From contig NC_134160.1 in the NCBI RefSeq assembly GCF_033958435.1, forward strand, positions 13,069,001 to 13,133,000: 64,000 nucleotides of DNA. Reading direction: 5' to 3'. The DNA is from Carettochelys insculpta. Lineage: Eukaryota > Chordata > Testudines > Carettochelyidae. The notes beneath the pieces were generated by a model. The model was not told the DNA's origin and did no database searches. It worked only from the letters and a program-made list of their open reading frames with translations. Positions within the stretch are counted from its first letter, which is position 1; each line of letters begins with the position of its first letter. The translations under genes and the position numbers were made by a program. Shown in pieces: positions 11,185 through 24,100 of this stretch.

Positions 11185-13599
11185 GTGTTTTCCCTGCTTC
11201 TTACTTGGGGCCAGGTCTGTGGGAGCTTCTGGGGGTCATATATTTATTTTGCTTCTCTCTTGTGTGTGGCCCTGACTGGTTTTTCTGGGGCTCAATTCCC
11301 CTCCCCCCACAAGTGAATGTTTCCTGCCCTGTCCGTCTGTCCTTGTGTTTAGTCTGGGCCAGAAAAGCTGTCTGGGAGTAATGCAAATCCCTGGCAATGG
11401 TGGGGAAGGGGCTGGTGTCACATTTCCAAGGGGGGAAATTGCTCAGATGGAGGAAGAGACCAGACTGGGCAGGGGAGACAAGCACGGTGGGTGGGACCCC
11501 GGTCACATACAGCAAGTGGGTAGATCTCAAGGGAGGCAGATCTCGACTTGGCCCTGCAGCTGAGCTTGCTGGGGAGCAGGCTGTCCTGGTGGGGTGAGGG
11601 GCACAGACTGCACCCCCTTGTTCCCAGTCGGAGCTGGGGTGTGGGGAGCTCCCCGAAGTCTGACCATTCGTGCTGGTTCCTCCAGCGGCGGTGCAGAGCA
11701 GCTGGAAGGAGAGAAAGAACGGGGGAGATAAAGCCATCCTCTGCTGAGGGGAGTTGGAGGCTTGGGTCTGGTTTCTCTCCCCGTGTCTCAGCCCGGCTGC
11801 TCTGTGCTTGTGCGTGTGTGTAGCAGTCCATGAGCCCGGCCGCGCCTGGCAGTGACTCCAACGTGCTACTGCCGCACAGCTAACACAGGCTGCCAGCGTT
11901 GGGCTGGGGAGTTGTCCAGGAGATGGCGTCCAGCACACCAACCTGCCGTATGCCATGGCAGTCTGCAGGACGGTGGGTAAAGGAAGCAGCGCAGCCAGGA
12001 GCCTGAAAGATGGGCCGTGTTGATGCCTCTCCTGGCTCGGCTGCTGATGTGCTGTGTGACGGGCCATGCTGCGTCCTACTTTCCCCAGCTGTAAACTGAG
12101 CCTAGTGACGATTGGCTCCCATTGCCAGGCGCTTGGAGAGCCACAGGTGACAACTGCCGAGTGAGAGTGACTCCAGCATAGTATTTCAGCTGCTCACCCC
12201 ACACCCCAGCTTACAGCCACTTAGTTTTTGTCTGTCGTTGTCTTCAGGGTTTAAATCGCTGCAGTGGTCAGGAGTGGTGCTCCCCTGGGGGTCTTACCCC
12301 ATACTGGGGGCAGGAAATACTCCCTGAGAATTTCAGCTCCAGTTATATTCCTGTGCTTAGGTGGCAGAGGTTCATTTGGAGAAGATACAGAAGCCGCAGC
12401 GGTAGGTGCTGAGCCCATGAGAGAGAGGTGAATGGTGGCCCAGGCCGGCTGTCCCTCATCCCGACTGATCCTGGTGCGCTGAGTGAATTCAGAGGAGTTG
12501 GTGCTGTCCTGCAAAGTACGGGACCCAGCCGTTAACTCCAGGGGAATGAGAGGTGTTGTGAGCAGGGTAGGGGTGGGGCAGAGGCCTACAGGGAGATGCC
12601 AGAAACTTTCCTGGGGTTCCAAGCAGCCCAGAATTTCAAAGGGCTTGGCCCGTTCTTCGCTGACTCTCTGATCATCGGGTTTATTTGTCTCCAGGGTGGG
12701 GATCAGGGCTGTGCTCCAGGGGAGGGTGGGAAAGGATCAGACTTTGTAATCTGGATTCTGTGGAGGTCCCTGGGGCGTAGCCAGGGACCCAGTCAAGCAG
12801 GAACGCAGACCACATGTGAGAAAGCAGGCTTGAGTGTGCTCTGCATGCTGCCCCTCAGTCCTGACCTGCAGCCTCCCCCAACTATGCCAGCCGTTGGCTT
12901 CCTGCACGGCTCTGCCAAGTGACCTCCTTCCACCCGGGCAGCCCCAGTGCGGCTCCACTGATGCCCCTCAGTCATGACCCGCAGCCCCCAGCTCAGCCAG
13001 TGCTGCACTAGCCCTTCTGACAGAATGGCTCAGGAACCCAACTGCTGAGCCATGGCAGCCCCTGGTGTCCCAGTCCCCGTTCTCCCACACACTGGCTCTG
13101 CCAGTGCCTCGTCTCACACTTGCCCTGCTCGGCTGGCCTGTGCCCTGGTGCTCAGTGGCCTCCCTTCACAGGAAGGGGCTGTGATCTGGAGCGAAACATT
13201 GACCATTTCCTGCCCCTCACCCTCTGAAAATTTCTCCTGGGTTCCCCCATTGCCATGGGTTTAAAGGTGTTCCCACTCCTAAGCTGTGCCAGTTTGTTGG
13301 TGTGCACCAGGTGGGCCCACTTCCTAATGTGGGCAGGAGAACAGGACTGTGATGGAGACAGTTCAGCTCATCCACTTGAAGTGTGGCCTTGTTTGTTTGG
13401 AGACAGGACTAGAAGAGCCGAAGGCTGGGTCTAGGCTGGGATGTTTTAACATTTCCTGTGCACCGTTCAGCAGTACTGAGGGAAAAGGCACAGGGGTTCT
13501 GTGCTGCACTAGACATCAGGGTGGTTAAAATGCCAGAGAGCTGTCTGCATTCATGCTCCTGTCCAGGCTCAGAGGACAGAGAGTGTGAGCCAAATGAGG
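11185..13599. other. Intronic DNA, no gene seen
   Basis: Several overlapping long frames on both strands (for example 11201-12067 minus) have no domain, no repeats of protein type and no splice context. A C-rich, CCTGCAGCC-containing stretch lies at 12845-13140. Confidence 0.4.
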
Positions 13600-13795
13600 G
13601 AGATGTAACTAGGGTCTCCACGGCTTGCTCACCTCAGTTTTCCCTCTGTAAAATGGGGATAATTAGGCTTTCCATCTCCCACCCTCTTCTGTTCTGGTTG
13701 TAAGCTGTTTGGAACAAAGGTTGTCTCTGTGTACGAGCACACACAGCACCTAGCACTGATCTCAGCTGGTGCCTCTCAGAGCTCCTGTAGCACCT
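13600..13795 (+). repeat. MIR/CORE-like SINE, 3' half
   Basis: The sequence contains the characteristic CACCTCAGTTTTCCCTCTG then TAAAATGGGGATAAT block. A tail with TTGTAAGCTGTTTGGAAC and CACAGCACCTAGCAC follows. This organisation matches the 3' part of MIR/CORE-type SINEs common in amniotes. The tRNA head is not clear. The element lies directly against the 680-bp TIR transposon at 13803. Confidence 0.6.
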
Positions 13796-13802
13796 ACTAG
13801 AA

Positions 13803-14482
13803 GCTGCGTCTACACGTGCACGCTACTTCGAAGTAGCGGCACCAACTTCGAAATAGCGCCCGTCGCGTCTACACGCATCGGGCGCTATTTCGAAGTTAAC
13901 TTCGACGTTAGGCGGCGAGACGTCGAAGTCGCTAACCTCATGAGGAGATAGGAATAGCGCCCTACTTCGACGTTCAACGTCGAAGTAGGGACCGTGTAGA
14001 CGATCTGCGTCCCGCAACGTCGAAATTGCTGGGTCCTCCATGGCGGCCATCAGCTGGGGGGTTGAGAGATGCTCTCTCTCCAGCCCCTGTGGGGCTCTAT
14101 GGTCACCGTGGGCAGCAGCCCTTAGCCCAGGGCTTCTGGCTGCTTCTGCGGCAGCTGGGGATCTATGCTGCAGGCACAGGGTCTGCAACCAGTTGTCAGC
14201 TCTGTGTATCTTGTGTTGTTTAGTGCAACTGTGTCTGGGAGGGGCCCTTTAAGGGAGCGGCTTGCTGTTGAGTCCGCCCTGTGACCCTGTCTGCAGCTGT
14301 GCCTGGCATCCCTATTTCGATGTGTGCTACTTTGACGTGTAGACGTTCCCTCGCTGCGCCTATTTCGATGTTGGGTTGAGCAACGTCGAAGTTGAACATC
14401 GACGTTGCTGGCCCTGGAGGACGTGTAGACGTTATTCATCGAAATAGACTATTTCGATGTTGGCTGCACGTGTAGACGTAGC
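13803..14482. mobile_element. 680-bp TIR DNA transposon, copy A (non-autonomous)
   Basis: The left end reads GCTGCGTCTACACGTGCACG. The right end, read on the other strand, reads GCTACGTCTACACGTGCAGC, giving a TIR of about 20 bases. Both arms are full of TTCGAA and CGTCGA palindromic words, including a subterminal GCGCTATTTCGAAGTTAAC region. A GC-rich core of about 280 bases (14030-14310) has no transposase homology. A second copy of exactly the same length lies at 46051-46730. No convincing target-site duplication is visible for this copy. Confidence 0.88.
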
Positions 14483-17397
14483 CAGAGTGTGATACCATTG
14501 CTGTTCTGTAAGTGACAGTGGGACAGGCCAACGTGGACTCTCCCACTCCGCATGGGTACACACGCCCCTGCCTGTCGCTCCATCCTGCTGCTTCCCAGCC
14601 CCATTGCTGCTGTTCTTCAGTAGGGGTTGGCTCCTCTGGAAATGTCTGGGTGGCAGCCCCAGGAGCCATGGGAGAGCATCCCCACACTGGCTCTGCTGGC
14701 TCTAGGTGATTGCCTGAGCCTCTGTGAAAGGACAGAGATTAAAAATTAATCAAGACTGCTAAAGGTCACCTGTGTTTGCTTTCCTGGCTGCTGCGCTGTG
14801 CAGGGGCAGTGGGGGGTGCGCTGAGCAGGAGGGAAAGAACCTTGGGCAGCTGACAGCCTTCTGCGGCCTGTTCCACAATGTCAGATGACCCCTTGCCCTG
14901 CCCAGGCCAAGCCCTGATGTAGTGACCTGCACCAGAGTGAAAAGCTCTCCAGTTTTGCTGAGGAGCTGCTGGGGACAGCCAGGAGGTGAGCTGAACTTCC
15001 TGCACTGAAGTACAGGGAATTCAGACCAGGGGCTTTTTGTCCCCTGTTCTAGCCACTTAGGGGGACCCCCTCACCCCCGAGCTGGGACGAGAGTCCAGAA
15101 GTCCTGACCAACCCCATCCCTGTTGTGGCATCCCTCCATTTGCTCCGGAGGTTTGACTCAGCTGGGTGGTTCCTCTCTGAGCCCTTTTGCTGTGGCTTCG
15201 TTGGGCTGCCTGAGGTGTCACTTGGCATCCCAGGTGGAGAGCGCCTCCCCCAGCACATCTGAACTGTGCCATGCCCCCTCCTGCCCTGCCAGCTGGTGGC
15301 CTCCCCACCCCTGTGCAGCCCAACCCCATGTCAGGATAAGGGAGCCGGTGTTCAAATATTAAGCCCTTTATGTGGGAGCCTTTTCAAGCTGCTCAGTCAA
15401 AGGCAGGAGACACCTAGGGCACATTTCCCATGGTGCATTAGGTTAAACAGAAAGGATTTAAGTGTGTAATTAACTAAGCAAGAGCCCCCTAGACTAAACA
15501 GACCGGAAAGCACAAGGCAGACTCCTGGGCAGCCATCCATGCCCCTGAGTGGCCAGGGAGGATTTAATTAGGCTCTGGCAAGCACTGGGTTGCTTGTTCT
15601 TTCTTGTCTTCCTCCTCTTTTCTACCCCTTCCTTTTGGCCCTTTCTCCTCTGCTCTCCTGCCACTGGCTGCCCCAGGCCACCACTTCTGCTGCCTCTCCA
15701 GTGACTGGAACAGTGTCCTGTTCGTCCCTCCTAAGTGCCCACCCTCCTCTCCTGCCAGCCTCTGTGTGGGCAAAGCCTCCTCATTTGCTCCTTCGGGGAC
15801 ATTGCCATTTCTGCCAGAACTGGTGTCCCATTCGGTTGCTGCTGGGCTGGGGACTCCTTGTAATGCCCATTGATGGGGCTTGGGTTGCCTGGTGCCTTGG
15901 ACGCTGACCTACCTGGGTGCTCTTAGGGAGGCGCTTCACCTTGCATTGTGCCTTGGTGTCCCCGTCTGCAAGGTGGGTTTGCTCTGAGTTTTGCATTTCC
16001 ATCTCTGATCCTGGCTCTGCTCTCTGGGAGGGAGCCTGGAGAGCTGGGAGCATTGCTGAGTGACCTGGTGACCCTGGGACCCATGTGAGCTGTGATGTTT
16101 GCTGGAGTTGGAGCCGCTGCTCACCAGCAGTTCCTGCTGCTTTCACTGCGTCCTTCCAGCCGGTTCAGCATGCGGGAGAGTATGTGAGAGGACGTGTCTC
16201 GACTGAAACCAGAACCGCAGTGGGGCTGGCAGCTCCCAGCGCAGGGCTTCATGTTTATTGTCCCACTGTGACTCCACATTAAACATGCTCTCTTCTCCAG
16301 GAACTGGTCACGTCTGACTGCCAGTCCTACACACTCCTGGGCCCTTTTGCTGGCTGGGGCATCCTCGGCTGTAGCACATGGTCTGGAGGCCCCGCGGTGT
16401 GGGTTGAGTGCTGTGTCTGGTGTGCGGAGATTCATTCTGTGCATGGGGCGTTTCTCTGCCTTTGTCCAGCTGTGACCCCTGTGCTGCAGCAGAAAAAGGG
16501 TTGAGATTCCCTCCACCCTCACACGAGAGAGAAAGGACCCCCCCCACAAGCTGGGTCACACATCCCCAGGGGAGAACCTATGTAGCTGATGTACAGGGAG
16601 GAATAGAATCTGGCTGATTTGAAGGGCTCACAGGTGGAAAAAGCAGCACCCTACCCCCGAGTCCCTCTGACTCTGAGGAGGTAGGCCTGTCCTCTAAGAA
16701 AGAGCCATTTTCACTCAGTCACTTGCTGTAGCTGCCGGGCATCCCTCTGGCCTGGCAGTGCTGAGCTGGGAATGTCTGGAATGTGGCTGAATTGCCACCA
16801 ACTCCTTATGCTGGGGGCTGGCAGAGAGAGCCCGACCCTTCCTCTGCGGCAGGGATGGCCTCCGGAGTGGTGTCAGAAGTGCGGCTGTTTTGGGATTGGG
16901 CTGCCTCGTTCCTACCCCCGGGAAGCTCTGGCACTGCTGTGCTGAGAGTCACCAACAGCAGCCTTTGGTTTGGCTTTGCCTGGATTGTCTCCACCCTCCT
17001 CTTCCTCAGACTGCACAGGAGGAAGCATGAGCCTCTCCCCTCCTTTCTCCTCTTTTTCTGCAGCTGCCCCACGCTTGGCTTTTCACTTCCCCAGTCTCTA
17101 TGACATTTTGCCTTTTTTTGGTCTGTCCCCTGTTTAACTCCCAGTTGAGTCCTTCTTCTGGGCATCCTCCAGGTAGGAACCTGTTGTTAATTGGGTACAC
17201 AGCTGCAGTGCCATGCCAAAGCACATGCCAGCCCTGCTGGGCTGCCAACTTCCCCTGCCAGCCTGCCCTGGCCCTGCTTAGGTAGCACTTTGCTGGCTGC
17301 TCCCAGAGGCATGGCCCACTGGACCACCCTGCAGCAGCAACAAGCTTGTGGAAAGACTGCCTTTGAAAGAGACAGCCCTGGAAGTGGGAGAGAGTCT
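14483..17397. other. Intronic DNA, no gene seen
   Basis: No exon or RNA gene was recognised. Short AT-rich patches at 14740-14770 and 15430-15490 carry TTAATT/TAATTA words. The remainder is unremarkable, with chance frames on both strands. Confidence 0.4.
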
Positions 17398-17640
17398 GGC
17401 AGTGATAAGGCACTGGCCTGGCATGTGGGGGACATGGCTTCGCTTCCTGGCTGTGTTGCCAACTCTTTGACCCCAGATCCTCATGAAACTTCTGCTGTAA
17501 TCAATAGGAGTTAAGAGCCTACGTACCTTTGGAGGAGCTGGGCTTTAGTCACTGTGTGCCTCAGTCTCCCTGCTGTGGAATGGAGATAAGGCTACTTCTC
17601 TTCCTTGCAACGCTGTGTTGAAGGAGCAGTTCATTTCTGT
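17398..17640 (+). repeat. MIR-like SINE, degenerate
   Basis: A tRNA-like head (GATAAGGCACTGGCCTGGCA, then GCTTCGCTTCC in B-box position) is followed by GTGTGCCTCAGTCTCCCTGC and GTGGAATGGAGATAAGGCTA. Those blocks match the end of the CORE and the 3' part of MIR-type SINEs. It is old and diverged. Confidence 0.5.
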
Positions 17641-19889
17641 GTGCCCAGGGGTGGGGTCAGAAAGGTGCTTGCCGGTGCAGGAAGCTACGTGCTGTTTGTC
17701 TGATAGGGTGAGGTTGCCCCCAGCTGGGGTCCCTGGCACCCCCCCGCTTGGCAGACAACTAGGACCTGGTAGGCCAACGCTCTGCCCAGCCTGGCTCCTG
17801 ATCAGCGTACACAGAGCGCCGCTCATGCTGTTAACCTCCAGCCCCTGGCTGTGTGATCTGTCCTCTGCTGGTAGGCAAGGAGAGGGCCCATGGAGTTGTA
17901 CCTTGCACACAGGTTAATTGTCTTGGCCTGCCTGGTCACTGTGTGGTTTCAGCTGTGAGGTGGGAGGTCTTGGTAGAGTTCTGGTGCAGAACTCGTGCCG
18001 GTGAGTGGAGGAGAGGTTGATCAAGCACCATCCCAAATGTACTCAACCTTGGAGGGAGGAGCAGACTCGTCCTACAGCTTTGGGTGTCAGAACCGCGCCC
18101 TGCCTTCCCCAGCAGGCTCTGAACATCCCTAAGCGCAGTAGCTCCCTCGTGTCACACCAGTGCTAAGTCTACATGGACCTATCACTGGCCAGATAACTCA
18201 CGGAGCGGCCAAACTCCAGGTGAGACGAGCCACTTCGGGGGCAGGCCTGTGTGGGAAGCAGATGTCCTGCAGCATTTAGGAGCTCCAGCAGGATAATCCA
18301 ATGGGCTATAACCAGCCATTGGGTAACCAAGGGCTGTCAATCAGTGGGAGCGGCGAATCAGAGTTTTGCTGTGATGGTTTGTCAGGGACTCCAAGCTGAC
18401 CTCACCAGGACAACTGCTGCAGGGGGTGTCCTATCGTATTGCCCTTCTGCTCGCTGGGGGCAGCATTAGGTTGCTCCTGAGAGCTGGGGAGCTTGGATGT
18501 GCATCTGACTAGCAGGGATTTGAATAGTTGAGTGAGCGTGGGCCTGGCCTGGAAATCTCACAATAACAGCCCTTTGGCTGCATCACGAGCCCTTCTGCAT
18601 GGGGCCTCGACTGAACACACTCCCAGGCGCTGCTCCAGCAAAGTTCCTGTGGGTGTCTTGGGGAGGTGGCATAGAAGGGAGGCTGCTGGCCAAGCTTGGG
18701 TTGGACGCCCCAAATGGTCCTTAGTGGCTGGGATGTGGAAGACCCAGCCAACACTTTCAGTTCTGAACCCTCTGGTGTCTCCTTCAGAGTTCGGTCATGA
18801 TGTGGGAAAGGAAAACGATCGATCCACCACTCACCTGGTAGTTTACTCACCTGCTGCTCCATCTGCTCAGGATGACCAGCACGCTCTTGCACTCGCTCAG
18901 CTCTGCTTCTGCAGCAGTTAAGTAAGTCCAAATACTTTGCCTGGTGTGAGCACCCAGCATTGGAGGGCCTTAAAGTGTGCGTACATGAAACTGGCAGGGC
19001 CTCCATCTTGCCCAGAATAGAACCATCCCCTTGTACAGATGGATAATTCGAGCTTTTCATAGCAGGGCTGGCAGCAGAATCATGAAGTGGTGAAGCAAGG
19101 ATTGCTGATCCATCAGGCCCAGGCAGATTAAAGGACTTGATTTCTGAAAGCTCTGCCTAGCGCTGGGGTTTTCAGCCTATGAACCTGACCTTGGGTGCAG
19201 AAGGCAGCTGGGACTAGGCTGATTCTGTTTGTCTTCCTGTGGAAGATGATGACCTCTAAATAGTGGCTGTGGGACCTATAGCTGGGACATCAGACTCCAT
19301 CTGTTTCAATCTTCATTTTATGGTGCTATCAATCTCACAATGAGAGAGGCCCAGAGGCTATGCCTGATCTAGTGACCCTCAGGTCACAGAGCAGTCAGCA
19401 CAGCTCTGGCTGGCTCCTGCTGCCCTCAGCTCAGCCCTGACCTGGGAAGAGCAGCTGCCAAGATTAGAGGGGAGGTTAATCAAAATGTTACATTGATGTT
19501 CTTTGTGGCAGAGCCACAGAAATGCAGCCAGCTCTGGGGTGGATGGAGCAGCCAGGTTTGGGTGGGGAACTTTGGGCTGGTGCACAAGGGGGAAATTTTA
19601 TTCTTCTGTTGGAAGTGTCATGAGGCTTTTAATGATCCTGCACCTGTAATATACCAGAAGTGCATGGTTATGCACCGGCTACATAAGCGAGGACTGAACC
19701 TGGTATCTTTAGTAATAAAAGCACAAACTTTTTCTGCTTGAGTAAAAGGAGGGCTCCTTGAGCTGTGAGTACTAGGCTACAATAATAACTGGAATGAGCC
19801 ATTAGGGGAGCTGTGAGCACATGCACAGTCAGGAAGGGGTAAGCAGGATTTAGTGGTGCCTAGGCCAAGCCATGTCTCTACTGTGGTTT
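17641..19889. other. Intronic DNA, no gene seen
   Basis: No exon, RNA gene or clear repeat terminus was recognised in this stretch. Confidence 0.4.
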
Positions 19890-20130
19890 AGTAACTTATT
19901 AGTTTAGGTAGTGGGCTGGGAATCAGGCAAACTGGATTCAAATCCTGGCTTTTCCTCTCCCCAGCCATGTAACCTTGCATGGACGTGAGAGCCTCTGTAT
20001 CCCCCTTTGCTGCTCTCTGTTTACAGTAGTACTAGTAAAGCCCTTTGAGGGCAGGGACTGCCTCTTGTTATGGACATGTACAGCATCTAGCATACTGGGG
20101 TTCTGATTTCAGTGGGCATGGCCTGCACTT
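19890..20130 (+). repeat. MIR/CORE-like SINE with tRNA-like head
   Basis: The head contains TAGTGGGCTGGGAATCAGGC and a good B box, GGATTCAAATCC. The tail carries AAGCCCTTTGAGGGCAGGGA then GTACAGCATCTAGCATACTG, the same tail type as the SINEs at 13.7 kb and 52.1 kb. The orientation is plus. Confidence 0.65.
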
Positions 20131-20989
20131 TTTTGTGTGATACAAACAATTAGGTAGCTTTTTCCCACTTCCCAGTCCAGCAGTGGCATAAGTGTTAATG
20201 GGAAGCAGGACATGCAGCCAGTTCCTGTATCTCCCATGCTGCTGACAGGGAAGCTGTTTTCCAGGCGGTGTGAGTGTGTGTACAGATTTGTTGGCAGGAA
20301 GGTTCATCCCATCCAGCCCAGCTTCATTTCAGCTGTAGATCAGGGCAGAGGAAGAGAGAGCAGTCCCACACGTAAAGAGCAATAACAATAAACCTGTCCA
20401 AGGAAGGGAGATTGATTGGCTGGGACAGCTGTGTATTAGCCAGCCGAAGATCCATTCCACATAATTGCATTTTAAGCTTCCGCTGGTGACTAGCAAAAAT
20501 TGTTTCATTATGGCAACATATTAGATGGGCTGACAGGCTTTCACTGGCAATTTCTTGGTCAGAGGTAAGCAGTGTCTAGGCGAGGAGGAGAAGATGCTTC
20601 GATTTGGCTAATAGCAGCCTCTGTGTCTGCTGTAGCAACAGGCAGAGGTGATAATGCTGCTGCACACAGAGCAGGCAAACTGAGGCATGGAAACCTCAGA
20701 GGAAGCAATTGAACATTGATTTTCTGCAGCACAGCCTGGTGCATTAAGCACTACCCCTGCTTCCTCCTTTTGAGGTTAGGATGGAAGAGGCCTGTTAACT
20801 AGTCTGCTGAGTGGTAGTACCTTTTGGTCTGAGGCCCAGCAGACTTGTTTCACAAAGGTCACTTGCTAGCTACAAGAATGCTAGCACCAACTGCTCTGCT
20901 GCCCCAAACTAGGTGGGAACTGGCTCCCTGGAGTTCAGGGCACACTGTTCTATTCACCCACCAGCTCCACAGGGGCTGTTGGAAATAAT
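20131..20989. other. Intronic DNA, possible conserved noncoding stretch
   Basis: No gene was seen. The segment 20395-20560 is free of recognisable repeats and contains GATTGATTGG, CATAATTGCATTTTAAGC and TTGTTTCATTATGG, words typical of enhancer-like DNA. This is only suggestive. Confidence 0.35.
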
Positions 20990-21178
20990 TGGAATACACA
21001 TCTCCTGGAACAGGCCTTGGGAGGTCATCTAGTCCACTCCCCTGCCCTCTCACCAGGAACAAGCACCAGCCCTGATATCTGTATGCCCCAATCCCTAAAT
21101 GGCCTCCTCAAGGATTGAGCTCACAACCCTGGATTTACTAGGCCCATACTCAAACCACTGAGCTATCCCTCCTCTTGA
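20990..21178 (-). repeat. Turtle-type tRNA SINE with CR1-like tail
   Basis: Read on the minus strand, the element starts GAGGAGGGATAGCTCAGTGG (A box) and continues through GGTTGTGAGCTCAATCC (B-box region) to GAGGAGGCCATTTAGGGATT. It ends with a CR1-like tail containing GGACTAGATGACCTCCCAAG. This matches my recollection of the tortoise tRNA-derived (Cry-type) SINE family, in which a CR1-like tail lets CR1 enzymes move the SINE. It is the best single hint that the host is a cryptodiran turtle. Confidence 0.85.
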
Positions 21179-24100
21179 TTACCCCATCTTGGCAGAACCG
21201 AGTACCATAGCCCCACAAGAGGCTATTCCTTTCCAGAGGCCCCTCTTTCAGGCTGGTCATCTGCTTCTCAGGGGGTTTGTGCAGGCTGCTGGTTGTTTAA
21301 ATTACTTGCAGTGCCCAACTCTCCCTTGTAAGCTAGTAAGGGATAAAGGAAACCAGCTCCTCTGGGGATGCAGGAGGGTGCAGCAAGGACCCTGCTGGTT
21401 GTGGGTTTCTTCTTCGTACTGGGGTCTCTTTCTTCCATTTGCTTTTCCATTTCCATTTCCCCCTTTTTTCTTTCTCTCTCTCTTTTGCTTCCGAAGCAGG
21501 GTTGCTTGAAGAGGGTCCAAAAGGCTGAGATCCCTTTCCCCCAAACACATGCAGCACGCTGCAATAATGTATTTGGATGCAGGGTTTTTGTAGGGAAAAT
21601 GGAGGCTTGAGGACTGCTGTTGCAATCCAGTGTCCAACCCCTAATGTCCTTTGAGTTGGTGTTTAGCAGGTTACTTCCTGTTCCAAGCAGTACTATACTC
21701 AGAATTGTCACAAGGGGGTGTTCCAGACACAGTGCCCTTGGTGCAGCCGCCGTCCATTCCGGGGAGTGGGGAGAGCCATCCACCTGTCTGCAGGTAGTCT
21801 CTGGAACCGCTCCTGCTCCACCTGAGTCTGGCCTCTGGGCTCTGGTTCTTGTAACAACCGGTTTTTAAGTAAATGGTTTGATGGAAGCCTGTGAGCATAG
21901 CAAAGCGACCTGCTGCTGCTGCTGCTGACAGGAGACGGGCAGTCGGTCAGCCCTGCAGCTCACCCATGGGGGGCGGGGGGGGCTGTGTTTGGCCATCAGT
22001 GGATCTTGGAATGGCCTCTTTGTGCATCTCATGCCATGTAATGGGCAAATCGCATCAGGCTTAAGCCTTGAGATGGGGAATTACTCTAACCTGGCACTGC
22101 CAGGCTGGCCCAGACCCGAGCCCTGTCTCTGACAGTGGCCAGTCACAGATGTGTCGGAGGCAAGAGTAAGAAGAATGCCACAATGATGGGCGTGGGGTAA
22201 TCTGCCCCCCAAATCACAGGGTTACTGTCCCTTCCAGAAGTGGGGTTAATCCTGGTGACTCTGCATCCTCCTGGCTCTTCTCGGAACCCCCAGCAAGTGT
22301 AAAACTGGGCTTGAAACATCAAAGAAACCCCTGCACACCCCCGGCAGCATTTCCACTTGTAATCTCCTCCAGAATGCCACATGTGTTGGGGGAAGGGATT
22401 TCAGCTGCTTGGACCTTCACCAGGCTTCAGTCTGTACTTGGCCCCTGACCGAGGGACTCTGCCTATCTGCAGCACACTAGTGCTTTCTGTCCTTCCCTCC
22501 TGGCTCCTGGCTCCTGGCTCCTTCCCCGACTCCCCCAGACTGCACTGGCCTGGTCTGTCTCATCACAGGCAGAGCTCACATGTGAGAGTACTCAGAGGAA
22601 CTCCTGGGGGCTAGCAACGTATGTCCCATAGCATCTCCCCAACCCTTCCCTCTCCCTCAGGCTGCAGGCCCAGCATTCACGGCTGTGCTCGCATTCTCTC
22701 TTATCAGCAAAGCAGGGCCTGGAGTGGCTGGGATGTGGAGGGATGAAAACCCAGCTCTCTGCTGGTCACCCAGCGGTGACGCTACTGCCTTCCAATTAGC
22801 CCTGCCTCAGGGACGTAGCAGTCAGGCTCCCTGCATTGGGCTGGCTTTCGGGTGGGACATGGAGCTGAAATCCTTGTGCCTGCTGAGACGCCACGGCCCC
22901 CATAGGGAATTCAGGGCCTGAATTAGGTATCCTGCTGCCAAGCATTTCCGTTCGGTCCCGCTAAGTCTCTCCTGGCAGTTTTCCTTGACTAGAGTCCTGT
23001 CATCCCTTCCTGTCCCAAATTGGTGGGACAGTGTTGCTGTGGGTTGTTTGAACAACTGCTGTGCTATGCTCCGGAGGTGGCTGCATTGTAGTTATGGGGG
23101 AAGCCAATCCTTGTAAGTACCATGTACAATTTAGAAAGTGCTTTGGGAGGGCCTTTGGGACTGCCACCTCCCCGGGCAGTTTAAGGAGACTAATCATGTA
23201 GCACTCGTGTTTAGAAATGATTCTTTTATTAATTATGTGTTGGCTGGTGTGCGGGGAGAGCCTGGTGCTACTTCAGAGAACTGCCAGCTGGATTCGTGCA
23301 CACTGGCCCCCCCCGAAGCTGCCTCATCCCCTTAGGCAGGCCCTTCAGTCAGCAGGAGATGAGGTCAGCAGCCTGCCCAGGTGGTAGGGCCCTACTGAGC
23401 ATGCAGGGACCCACATTCAGTTCATTGCTTGTATTAAATGTGTGGCTGAGCTGCAGGTGAGTACCAAGTCTGCTCATCAGCTTTGACTTTGCGTGGCTGC
23501 AGATTCAGCAGCCTGGGGCAGGGCAGACCCTTTCCATGGCGTTGGGGAGACCCGCGTGCAACAGGACTGCATCTGGGCCTCCTTGCTTCCTGCCGTCGGA
23601 GAGCCTGACTGCCTGGTGAGTGGTGATCCTGCAGCTCGGGGCACCTGCTGCACAGGGGGCAGGGAGCACATCAGGTCTGATACTCCTCTGACCAGTGCCA
23701 TGTTGGGTTATTTGTCCCCTGCTAAGGGAGACCAAGGACTTTCTATGGGCTGGAGTGTCACCATCTGCTGCCCGGCTGGGAAGATTGAGATCCTGAGACG
23801 GGGTGACTAGGTCAGGGAGAGAGATGGGACTAGTGAACATGTTTAAAATTCCCCCAGGTGAGGCTGGGGTCACAGTACAGCCACTGCCAGTGCCTGTTCA
23901 TAGCCTGTTGGCTGGAAGGGGTCGCTCCTTGTCTGCATGTAGGGGCCAGTCCAGTCCCATGGTTGTGAGCTCCCTGCTCCCTGCGTAGGGAATAGGGCAG
24001 GAAGAAACCCACTCTGGGGCACCAGTGGCGCGAGTCCTATGCTTTGGGCGGTGTTTCCCTCAAGCTGTAGAGCCACTCAGGTACTTGTCAGGGTAGCAAT

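Noticed and set aside
10674..11381. Long open frame with proline-rich 12-residue repeats (and its minus-strand counterpart)
   Set aside because: Produced entirely by the 36-bp minisatellite; no start context, no splice sites and no unique flanking protein sequence.
11201..12067. A 288-codon minus-strand frame
   Set aside because: Ser/Pro/His-rich low-information translation with other open frames on both strands; no family resemblance.
14030..14310. Ala/Leu/Ser-rich frames in the 680-bp element as a host gene piece or transposase
   Set aside because: No motif is recognisable; the frame is also open out of phase. Kept only as a possible capture worth a search.
21420..21490. Splice acceptor-like pyrimidine tract
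   Set aside because: No open, family-like exon follows the nearest AG; it looks like ordinary low-complexity sequence.
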